Below, piece after piece: positions 33,135 through 44,140 of a stretch of DNA of 64,000 nt. Numbering within the stretch: position 1 is the stretch's first letter; each line of letters starts with the position of its first letter. The translations under genes and the position numbers were made by a program. Under the pieces are notes generated by a model. That model made no database searches. It saw only the letters and a program-made list of their open reading frames with translations, and was not told where the DNA came from. The stretch comes from Rhabdornis inornatus (lineage: Eukaryota; Chordata; Aves; Passeriformes; Rhabdornithidae): positions 140,768-204,767 of the forward strand of contig VWZS01004362.1 of assembly GCA_013397075.1 (NCBI GenBank), written 5' to 3'.

Positions 33135-33784
33135 TCAAAGTTAAACTAATTGACCGAAGTTACTCTTTTGGTCTCCCGTGGCTCTGGTGAGCAGTGCATT
33201 ATTTTCACTATCAGGGCTCCCGGGTCAAACTCCACGGAGTGCCATTCTCTTAAGCAATCTGTGCAGCGATACAAGGGACACAGAACAATAAAAAATCCGG
33301 GCTGATGTCCTCTGGAGCTGACAGCCCGTGGCACAGGGAGGAGCTGACAGCCAGTCCTGTCTCTGTGTTTGTGCCTGAGCCTTGCAGAGCGCAGGATCCA
33401 GCCGTGGGCTGGGATTTGTAGCACACTGCTGAGGCTGGAGGTTAATCCCAGAACCGAGTCCCTCTCTGGGAACAGGCTGGAGCTTTGCCTTCAGCATCAC
33501 CTGTCTGAAAACCCTGACAGACCATTAGGGCCAAAACACACAGAGAGTGATGCTGAAGAGGGACCTCACAGCACAGGGATTGACAGGAGGCAGCTCATAA
33601 ATCCCTGGAATTGGGGTGCACAGATCCCTGGCAGCACCACTGAGATGCCCCTTGCTGGGCAGGTGACCCACAATGGAGGATGGGCACTGTGCCCTCACAA
33701 GCCTAATCCATGGCCCAGCCTTGAATTTACCAACAGGGATTTTACTGTAGGTGCCTGCTAAGGGCGTGTTTTAAGCTGTCAGGG

Positions 33785-34015
33785 GCAGGGTTAGCTGGGA
33801 TATTGGGAATAAATCCTTCCCTGGGAGGGAGGGCAGGCAGGCCCTGGCACTGAGTGCCCAGAGAAGCTGTGGCTGTCTCATCCCTGGAAGTGTCCAAGGC
33901 CAAGTTGGATGGGGCTTGGAACAACCTGGGACAGTGGAAGGTGTCCCTGCCCATGGCAGGGGTTAGGGTTGGATGATCAAAGTCCCTTCCAATGCAAATT
34001 TAATGATTCCATGGA
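33785..34015 (+). mobile_element. CR1 LINE 3' tail
   Basis: AATAAATCCTTCCCTGGGAG, GAAGTGTCCAAGGCCAAGTT and AAGGTGTCCCTGCCCATGGC, ending TTTAATGATTCCATGG; sense CR1 in the intergenic region. Confidence 0.85.
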
Positions 34016-35479
34016 AAAAACCAGTGTCTGTATTTTATCTCGTTGTTTCCCAGTCACAGCTCTGATGAACAGAACTGTAGCTCTTTGAATCTTGCAATTG
34101 GAGATGCATTAATTTGATCTGCTATGATTTGGAAACCCCAAATTTTCCTGAAGGTGGATCCTCAAGGGCTGCAAATGCAGCACCAGGTGTCTTGGTGCCA
34201 CCTTTCCCCCCCTGACTCACAGCCCTTCCAGCCCGAAGCTGAGACATTTCTATGTCCCTTTGGCATCTTTCATGGCACCTGGAGAATAATTAAAGATGGT
34301 GACCCTCCAAGCCACAGTCAGGGAACTCGGAGTGTTCCCAGGTGGTTCCACTTCGCCTTGGAGGTGCCTGGTACAAATGTGTTGGGCTGTGATCCACGCT
34401 GGCTGTGCTCAAGCTGCTCATTTCCTCTCTGAGATCCTTCTCCCTCTGTTTCTTGCAGTGAAGAACGAAATCCCTAAATCATCTGAGGGTTGGAATGCAA
34501 CCTGGGATTTTCAGGGACCTCGTTTCCCAGAGTGTGCCAGAGGATGGAAGTGGCACCCGTGGAGCAGGAGCAGCCAGGGCTGCATTCCCTGCACTGCCCC
34601 TGGCTGCTGCCCCAGCTGCTGTTTCCTTTCCAAGGCCAGGCTTTCCTGTGAGGACGATCCCGTGGTCAGGGCTGAATCAGGAATTCTGTGTGAGGCTCAA
34701 AGGTGCTGGCTCTGAGCAGGAATTACCTCATGCCTGCAAAAAAGTTCCCAGAGCCCAGGAGAGCAGGAATGGTGTGGGACGTGCAGAATGCTGGCTCTGG
34801 GACATCATTCCCTGCTGGGAATGGGCTCAGCCCGGCCACCGGAGCTGTGACAGCCACGCTGGGCTGGTCCCTGGGGCTGCTGCATGGGGCAGGCGGAGTT
34901 TGAGCACTTCAAATGGAATTTCAGGACCGCTGGAGGTCACCTAACCCACCCTGCCTGCTCCCTGGAGCGCATCCCTGCGATCCTGCAGGTGCTCTCCGTG
35001 TCAGGAGACGCACGTGCCCAGCAAGGGACACTGTGGTGGCTCTGCACGGAGCTGTCCCAGCTCCGGGAAGCTCCCAGGGCTGGAGCAGTCTGCTGTGACC
35101 CAGCCGAGCCACAGCACCTGGCGGGGAGCTGCTCCCTGTGGGAGATAAATCGCCCCGGGACATAAACTCAGCCTCAGCCAAGAATTCTTTTTCAGAGGGA
35201 AACAATTCACTGGTTCATACAGTTCACTAGATGTTTTCTTCTGAAGGCTGGAGTTAAAAATCCACACTATTTTAAGAATGTGCTGCTCATTTTGATGCCT
35301 CCAGCCTGGATGCTGTGGTGCAGGAAGGTTCTTCTCCATGGCAGCCCCAGCCCAGCCAGGTGGGACCCTGCAGGTGTCAGGTTCAATATTAACAAGTGCA
35401 GAAGTGCCAGATGCAGAATTCCTCACTCCATCACCAGCAGCAGTTCTGGACAGAAGAGAGAGGTCTGTGCAGGCAGGAG

Positions 35480-37472
35480 GCAGAAGGCAGTAGCTTTATT
35501 TTAGGAATAGCACATGGGCATTGGATAGAGACTGAACTGTGAATATACATCATCCCATTATCAAATCATATCACCAGAAGTTCTGGCTCTTTGAAAATAT
35601 TCACATAAAAATACCAAAGGGATTGGAGTACTAACTATTTCAGAAAGTTACAACATGTAGCAAAATCTATGTACAGCATCTTCTGTCAGACAGTTTCAAA
35701 AGAACCTCTGGTGGTTTAAATACTGGATATATTTTTAAAAAAAGAAAAAAAAATCAACGGAATGCAGTGTGCAACATCCAAAAGGGGAAGAGGAGCAGAG
35801 GGAGCGTGGCCCTGTCCTGGACCTCTGGGAACACAAGGCTACCCACTACCTGGCACTTGAAGCTGTATAAACGGAGAACACTTGTGAAAATATACTTCAC
35901 TTTCTACAGCGGGGTTTAAAAAAATACCAAAACCCGGAGATTCGAGGGTCGTAAGGTCTGCCATGAATAATGCACCGGTTGGTGATTGTGTCCTCGGGCG
36001 GAGGCTGCGGGACGAGCCCTCGCTGTGGCGTTGTGTGGAGCGGTGACCTGCACGGCGTTTGCTGCGGGGCTCCAGGGCGGGGATGGGAGCGGGCGGGGCT
36101 CGGGTGCGCTCTGCACGGAGGAGATGCTCGCACGGTGCGGCTGAGCTCCAGGGAGCCAGGGCCCCGCAGGAGCATGCACTGCCAGGGAGTGATGTCCCTC
36201 CATCCCTGGGAATGATGTCCCTCCATCCCTGGGAATGCTGTCCCTCCATCCCTGGGAATGCTGTCCCCCCCATCCCTGGGAATGCTGTCACTCCATCCCT
36301 GGGAATGCTGTCACTCCATCCCTGGGGCTGCACAGGGGGATCCAGGCAGCTGAGAGACAGCCAGGCCTTGGGGAGAGAGGGATGTGCATGGTGGGAGGTG
36401 GGTGTGCACATCTGGAGGTGATCACAGACACTTCTGGAGTTCTCTGGGATATTCTCCATGAGAACTGCTCCTACAGTGAAGGGACTCTCAGCATTCCAGA
36501 CTGGAGCAGGGCAGGGGATGCATTTCCCACGTTCTCTGCCGTGCCTTGGAGCAGCACTTGGGGCTGCAGGGGACTCCTGCTCATTTTTAGGCTCTCGGGG
36601 ACTCTGTGCCTTGCAAGGAGGGATCAGAACGCTCAGGGCTGTCTGCTGGCAAGTTCCAGTAACCTCGTGCTGATGGTGCTAGGCTCTTGGGAAGGTTTCA
36701 AGACCCATCAGCCTCTGGCACAGCTCTAAGCAGAGCTGACAGCCAGGAAGGACCCTTGAGCTGGGAAGGATCAGACCAGATCCATCCTTGGGACCACATG
36801 GATGTGCCAAGAGGGTTCTGCTGCTTCCCATTGCCACTGGCTGGCAGTGGAAAGGAACTGAAGCTCCCAGGCCACCTCCAGAGATCTCTGCTGCACTGTT
36901 ACCATCAGGTCAGGTGCAGCTCCAGCCCCACGTGCTCTGCCCCAGGGCAGAAGAGCTTGGAGAGGAACTGGAGAGGGTCCCAGAGGAGCTGGAGGTGGCC
37001 TCACTCCTACTCATCCCCCCCTGCTCCCCTTCCCTGCTGACCTGCTCGGGCTCCCCAGGGACTCTGGCTGGGCTGTCCCCCAGCCCAAGGCTGCCTGGGC
37101 AGAGCCCCCACACCCAGGCAGTGACTGTGGGGGTGTGGGGAAAGTCTCCAGTGGCTGCTGATGCCACTTACAGGAGTTTGGGAAGCATGGGAAAAACAGT
37201 GAGGTTTTACCAGATGGATGGAAAAGCCTTGGCTCAGTGATCCCCTGGAAATGCAGGGTGCTAGGGAAGCTCTGTCAGGACCAGTGCAGGGTTTATCTTT
37301 GTGTCACCCTCATGTCACCTCCGTCACCTGTGGTGTCTCCTCAGTGCCCACCTGCCCCGACCCCTCTGCTGGCTGGTAGCAGGTGGCAGCAGCGTATTTA
37401 CAACCAGACTGGACAGGAGCAAATTGCACTTTGTTGGCAAGGAATTGTTGCACCTCAGGTGGCCTCGGGCTG
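35480..37472 (-). terminator. GRID2IP: GRID2IP 3' UTR and poly(A) signal
   Basis: On the minus strand AATAAA occupies 35500-35495, about 2 kb after the stop, at the end of an AT-rich stretch (35500-35800) typical of 3' UTR ends. That gives a 3' UTR near 2 kb, including a 23-bp tandem array at about 36186-36330 and a CR1 tail at about 37605-37785 just inside the last intron. Cleavage would be near 35480. Confidence 0.5.
36186..36330 (+). repeat. 23-bp array in the GRID2IP 3' UTR
   Basis: Six copies of CCATCCCTGGGAATGCTGTC plus CCT, with point variants (GATGTCC, CTGTCACT). Confidence 0.9.
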
Positions 37473-40400
37473 TCACCAGGCGAGGGGGGAGGTCATCCTG
37501 GGGCTGCGCTGGCTCTCACCCACCTGCACATCACTGAGAGCTCGCTGTGGGACAGAAAGGGCAGAGCTGAGCGTGGGGCTGCTGTGGCAGGAGCAAGTTC
37601 AGGCTGCTGGCCACAGGGTGCCCAGAGCAGCTGTGGCTGCCCCATACCTGGAAGTGTCCGAGACTCAGCTGGACATTGGGGTTTAGAGCACCCTGGGATA
37701 GTGGAAGGTGTCCCTGCCATGGCAGGGGGTGGAACATGGGGTGATCTTTAAGGTCACTTCCAACCCAAACCATTCCATGAACAGACACATCACTCTCCCC
37801 TGGGACTTGTGCTCCCTCAGTGCCCCACCCTGGCCAGCTGATTTGTATGCTACAAAAATTGTACCTTATCAGCATTAGAAAAATTGCCTTTTACTCAGGT
37901 ACAGCTGCTCACAAATGCCCATCCTGCTCCCAGCACTCACACACAAACACCACACCCCACTGGCACTCCACAGCAGACACCTGCCTTGGAAAGGTTCAAC
38001 TCACCTCAAACTTGCTCATGAATTCTGCAAAAATGCCAAAGAAGGCTTCAGAAGTTGTCATTTTTGAGTCTTCCCCAAAGAAGGACAACACCTTGCCAAA
38101 CTCCTCCATGGCCTTGTGCTGCAGGTCGTCCAGGGAGCGCATGGCAGGCTGGGCACTCTCCAGGAAGGACTGCAGGAATTGGCTTAAGGACAAAGAGCTG
38201 CTCCATGCTGCTAGGGGTCAGGATCCCTTATCAATCCCTTATCAATCCCTTATCAATCCTTTATCAATCCCTTATCAAACGGCTGGGTTCCAGCCCAGCT
38301 GGCAGCAGGGAGCTGCTGCACAGGCACATGGGGAGGTGCTGGCAGCTTCAGAAATCCCTGACAGGTCACAAGGACAGATGTCACAGCCCATTCCCTGGGG
38401 CTGTGCCACACAGGGCCACCACCAAACCTGCTCCCCCATCCTGGCTGAGAGCAGGGGGAGCTTCCCAGCAGTGCTGAGAGGATGCCAGACACAGCCCTGG
38501 CTTTGCAAGGAGCCAGCAAGGCACGGGCAGGGCTTCCCTGCAGGGGGATGTCCCCTCTCACGGAAGGATACGCTCATGACAATGGCAAACCTGTCCTCGG
38601 CAGTGGCTGGCATGCTGTGACACGCCTTCTGGATGTCACTCACCGTGCTGTGCAGGTCCTTCAGGTCAGCTGTCAGTGTCCTCTGGTTCACTGCAGGACA
38701 AGAGCAGGGTCAGCAGGGCTGGGACATGCAGGGCTGGCTTTGTTCACAGCGAGGGTGAGCAGTGTGGCCGTGGGTCAGGGGGTCAGTCTGTCTGTCTGCC
38801 CACACTGCTCTGCACCAATATCAACCAGACTGTCCTGCTGGGACCAGCAGCTCCTGGTGCTCACATCTAGAGAAGCCAGGAGTGTCAAAAGGAGCCTGGA
38901 ACAGGACAAGGAGCACACAGGGCTCATGGTGATGGACAGCCAGGTACCTGGGAGGGGACAGGAGGGACACAAGACATCAGGACAAAGAGGGGGACACAGT
39001 GGCAGGAGTTTGGGCAGCTGGAAGCCACCAGTGAAGGAAGGGTTATTTAAGAGTTAGGCCAGATACAAATTCCAGGTGGGAAAGCTCCAGGTACAGACCT
39101 TCCTCAAGTGGAAATTTACAGCTCCAGGCCGGAATTTGCTCCTTTATTTATCCACTATAGCACAAATTCCCAAGGGAATTGCTCACAAACAGCACGGGAT
39201 GGTGTGCAAGGGGAATGCAGCTCATGCTTTGTAGAGATTCAATGCATCGTTTAAAATCACAGAATCGTGGAATCATCTAGGTTGGGAAAGCCCCCTAGGG
39301 TCATCCAGTCCAGCTGTTTCCCCAGCACTGCCAAAGCCACCACCGACCCAAGCACTGTCCCCAGGTGCCACATCCACACAGCTTTTAAATCCCCCCGGGG
39401 ATGGGGACTCCACCCCTGCCCTGGGCAGCTGTGCCAGGGCTGGGCAGCATTTCCAGGAAGGAATTTTCCCTAAAATCCACCCCCAGCCTCCCCTGGCCCA
39501 GCCTGAGGCCGTTCCCTCTCCTCCTGTCCCTGTTCCCTGTTCCCAGATCCCAAATCCCCCCTGGCTGTCCCCTCCTGCCAGGGAGTTGTGCAGAGCCAGA
39601 AATTCCCCCTGATCCCCCTTTTCTCCAGGCTGAGCCCCTTCCCAGCTCCCTCAGGAATTCTCCAGCCCCTTTCCCAGCTCCCTCAGGAATTCTCCAGTCC
39701 CTTTCCCAGCTCTGTTCCCTTCCCTGGACACACTCCAGCCCCTCGGTGTCCTTGTGAGGGCCCAGAGCTGCCCCCAGCACTGGAGGTTCCCCAGCACAGG
39801 GACGGGCACTGCCCTGCTCCTGTGTCACACCTGAGCAGCCTCCTGTGACACCAGCAGCACCAGAGGATGGAGAACAACTCCAGCACGTGTGTGACTGGCT
39901 TTTACCGCAGAAAATTGAGCTGTAGGGTCCTTACTCAATGTGCCATTTTTTTTTTTTAAATGTGACCCCTCCCCAAGGTGCTGCATCCTCTGCAGCACAG
40001 GTGCAATGCCAGCACCTGCAGCGACACCTGCACACCTGGATGGGGGCTGGGGACACCATCTCCTGGCACTTCCATTTCCTGGGCCTCCTCTGCACTTCCA
40101 AGGTGCCTGTAAACTTGGGGATCACAGTTTGAAGCCAGAAGGGAATACCAGGGAGGGGACAGAACCTTGTGTAGGCACTGCCAAGTGTGGCAGTGTGGGA
40201 TGGGTGGCATCTCGCTGTCACTGAGCTCGTCCCTTCCTAAGGCTCTCCTCTTGCTCAGGACTTGTTCTGGCTCCCATCCTGCTCCTGCCAAGGCTGTGCA
40301 GCTCCTGGCTGAGCCCAGACCCAAACCAAACCCAGAGGCAGTGCAAGGACACACGGGGCTTGCAGCTGCCTCGGGTCCTTTACCTTTGGCAGCGAGCGGC

Positions 40401-43400
40401 ACCGTCGGCAGATCCTTGGCAAAGCCCAGGAGCTCTGGGAAGTGTTGGCTGAGGGATTTGGCAAGAATGTGCAGGAAGGTGGATTTCCCATCGACAGTCT
40501 TGGTGGTGTTCAGCTGCAGCAAAGCAGAACGAGTGAGGACCCCCCTGCAGAGGGAGGGGGGCTCACACACACTCGGGGTTGGCCACTGCTGGCTCAGCCC
40601 CACGCTCCCGTGGTTAATGGTTAAATTGGACATTGAATCTCTACACACCCAGATTAGTGGTGTGGAGATGCCCCCTCCTGCAGGGCAGGGCTGTCCCCAC
40701 CCCTCGGGAGTCCCACAGGACCTTCTCCCACCCACACCTGGGCAGGATTCCCAGCACTGAAACACCAAACCCATGGCAGAGTCTCTCTAAAATCCCCCTA
40801 TGGATCAACCCAGCCCCCTCCACCCCTCTCTGGCACCCCGGGGGCTCTGATGACAACAGCCTTGCTGGACACAAGGAGCTCCCAGTCTCGGTGCCTTCTG
40901 GCTCTCCTGACCTCAGTGAGGAAGTTGATTTTAAAGCCTGTTGTTTTGCTGGTCTTGGGCTGCCCGTTGTTCAGGTAATTTCCCATGGCCAGCACGAACT
41001 GCAAAGAGAAAACCAAGGAATGAGGGGCTGGGGACTTGCACCCATGTCCTCCCATCTCCTGGGACTCTGAATTTCTGTTCACCACCCATTAATGTGCAGA
41101 CAAACATTATCCCAAGGATTTAAGGAACTGTTGGGGGGTCACTGGCCAGGAGATACTAAGGACTTTCATCACTCATCTGTAAATGTCTTTGAGCACACAG
41201 CGGCCTCATTTGTCCCACCTGCTTTTTTTTTTTTTTTTTTTAAAGCAAAACCAAATGAATTAACAGCAATTTGGGACAGCTCATCTCAGGAGGGTCATGG
41301 AGGAACTGCAGTGCAATTTGTTCTCTCTCTGCCAGGCACAGCCCATCCCAGGACCCCAAAACCCCATCCTCAGGAGGATGGGCAATATTGGGGTGCAGGG
41401 ACCAGCCTGGAATGCTGCTCAAATGTGGGACACACCATGGGGCTGGAGCTGCCCGTGGAATGCTGAGTGCCACGGGTGACTGTTACAAGGAGAAGGGACT
41501 GCTCTGACCTCCAGGATCTTTGCCAGCTTCTTGCTGCTCTTCAGCTCCAGGGAGGCCTTGCAGATGCACTCATAGCTGGCTTTGATCTCCTCAGTCTTCT
41601 CCTGCAGGGTGGTCTTGAAGTGCAGGCTGCGCAGGCGGATCTTGTACTCGGGTACCGACAGCATCTGGGGCGAGAGGAGAGCAGGGTCAGCGTCTGCAGG
41701 AGCCACAGCCCCGACTACACAGAGCCTGCAGTGGCTGGGAGTGCTGGGCTGGTGTGCTGCCACAGGATGGGCACTTCCACACCAACACCCACGGGTGACT
41801 TTGTCAATAGAAAACACATCAGAGCTGGGCAAAGTCACTGTCAGCACTGTCACTGTATTTTCACCGAGAGAAAACACATCAGAGCTGGGCAAAGTCACTG
41901 TCACCATTGTCACCATATTTTCACCGAGAGAAAACACATCAGAGTTGGGCAAAGTCACTGTCACCAGGGAACAAACACGCTAGTGGCTCTGCAGTTCTAA
42001 ACCAGCCACTGGGAGCTGCCAGAGCCCTCAGGAACTGAGCATCACCAGCTGTCCCAGTGCCACCAGCTCCTCCCAACCCCCAGGTGTGACAATGTCCTGC
42101 TGGCAGTACAGGGCACACACAGATCCAGGTGTGACAGTGTCCTGCTGGCAGGGACAGGACACACACAGCCCCAGGTGTGACGGTGTCCTGCTGGCAGAGA
42201 CAGAACACACAGAGATCCAGGTGTGACAGTGTCCTGCTGGCAGGACAGGGCACACACAGCCCCGCTCCCAGAGCGTCCCCTGCCCGGGTACCTGCAGCAC
42301 GAACTGGTCGGGCTCGCTGAGCTTGCCCGGGTTCTCCTTGTAGCTCTGGAAGCGCTGCACCTCCTCCCCGTCCGGGGCGTAGAGCAGGAGCTGCTTGATG
42401 TGGGACGGCTCCAGGCGATCCGTCTCCATCGTCATCAGGATCTGCCGCAGCTCCATGTGCGACAGCTTCAGGTGTGCGATCAGGATGGCTGGGAGGAGGG
42501 AGGGACGTCAGTGTCACCCGCGGGGAAAGTGGGGGACAGCACGGGGACAGCACGGGGACATCGTTCTCCCCACGGAGTGAGGCTTGTGGCCGTGCCCAGG
42601 CAGGCACAGCCCTGGACACGGAGGGATTTCCCGTCCCTGGGACCCTGCAGAGGCTTCGTGGGGACCCCACGGGTGGCTCTGGTCCTGCAGCCCCCCAGGG
42701 CACTGCCCTGGGACCAGCCCTGCTCCCACATCCATCCTCCAGAGCCAGGGACGGACCCCCGAGGGTCCCACCGAGCCCTCCCACCCTCCTCCCAACCAGA
42801 ATCCCATCCTGGAGCAGCAGCACTGCCCCTGCCCTGCCCCACCCTGTCCCTCCCAGGACATTGAGGCACTGCCCATCTCCATCCTTCCCCAAAAAATTCC
42901 CTCCTGCCCCCTGCCCGGGGCTGAACGCAGTCTGGGCTGCAAGAAAAGCCAATCCCAGCTGAGCTGTGCCCATGGGATTGAGCTCGTGTTGCTTCCCTTT
43001 ACCTTTCCAGTTCTCTACATCCCACCTGGGGGCCCCCTTTTGGGGGTACCTTCACTTACATGTGTTGTAGGCCTTTTTGTGGGACAAAATTTCGACCACG
43101 TCTTTCTTTTTAAAGTTTTCAGGCATGAGAGTTGGCTCTGGAAGAGAAACTGAAAGATTTAATCACAGGTAAGGACAGGCTCAGGTGGCTCCAGTGGGAA
43201 GAAAACTGTCCTGCAAACAGTGAAACCATGAATGAAAGAGAGGAGGAGGGATGCTTTGCACACAGCAATGGCTCCAGGAATCCTTGAATTCTGCGATTCA
43301 AAGATCTCCCCAGTGGAGGACTCAGCTGGAGCTGAAAAAGGTAAAACGAGAGGTGAAACACACAGAAAATCCCAGACTGCTCAGAAACATCCTAAAAACA

Positions 43401-44140
43401 GTGTCCCCTGAGATGAGTCCCATTTCATCCCACTGCCAGCTGGGCATCGTGGCCCTTGCAGGAGAGCTCAGACATCCCAGGGTTTTTACTGGAATGCTTC
43501 CCACCAGGATCAGCAGCACTCCACACTCCCAGCCTGGACCCTGCTCTGGGTTTGTGGCACCCAAAAACTCCTCAGGGTGGGAAATCCCAGCTGAAGAGCG
43601 ATGGGGGCTGCACAGGCACAGAGCTCCAGACCCGTCACAGCTCTTGGGGGACATCCACTGATTATTTATACAAAAAAGCAAAGTGCTGCTGGGGATGATT
43701 TCTTTGGACACAGGAATGTTTTCATGGCTTTTTCAGCATTTCCAGAGTTCTCAAGCACTGGAGCTGCAATTGCTGAAAGCCTCCAGCCGGGTTTCAGTGC
43801 CCAGTGAAATGTGGAGAGAAAACAGATCACGGCAGCAGAGATAATTAAGGGAGATAATGAAACCATCTCCACCTTAATGATCCACCAGCCACAAAATCCT
43901 GAGGATGAACAAATCCATGCCACGGGTGATGTCACAGACAGGCACTGCCTTGCTGCCCATTGAGCCCCAGTTCCTCCCAGTCCCTTCCAGTTCCTCCCAG
44001 CTGGCACCAGTCTCTGCTGGAACCAGAACTTATTTTGGAGCTCAGTACTTACTTGTGGGCTTCTGAGTCCCAAAGTGCAGCTCCAGGTCGAGGTATTTGA
44101 CCATGTCACTCAGCTTGTCATAATCCGAGTCTTCCCCGAG
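37473..44140 (-). CDS. GRID2IP: GRID2IP FH2 (formin homology 2) domain exons
   Basis: Exons from 44053-44140 to 37473-37544 encode the FH2 domain. Order: [133 protein letters not shown], and [16 protein letters not shown] and GFKINFL are formin hallmarks. The last exon gives [17 protein letters not shown] and TSPLAW before TGA at 37475-37473. Exon 38572-38690 uses a weak GTATCC donor. Confidence 0.95.

Larger units (their letters stand above)
30509..35480. other. SLC5A11 upstream and SLC5A11-GRID2IP intergenic region
   Basis: No conserved coding exon is visible in any frame. It contains the candidate promoter at 33.0-33.1 kb, a 46-bp repeat trio at 32354-32485, CR1 tails at 32248-32325 and 33785-34015, and a moderately CpG-rich block at 32500-32960. 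The remainder (30550-32200 and 34020-35480) shows only short chance ORFs. Confidence 0.6.

Noticed and set aside
33141..33155. HNF1 site near the candidate SLC5A11 promoter
   Set aside because: GTTAAACTAATTGAC has the wrong half-site spacing and a mismatch in each half compared with the HNF1 palindrome.
34885..35000. Possible CR1 or other repeat around TTTGAGCACTTCAAATGGAA
   Set aside because: Too little similarity to a known avian repeat end to call.
41222..41244. T-run as the tail of a processed retrocopy
   Set aside because: No recognisable coding or cDNA-like sequence lies next to it on either side; a simple homopolymer is enough.
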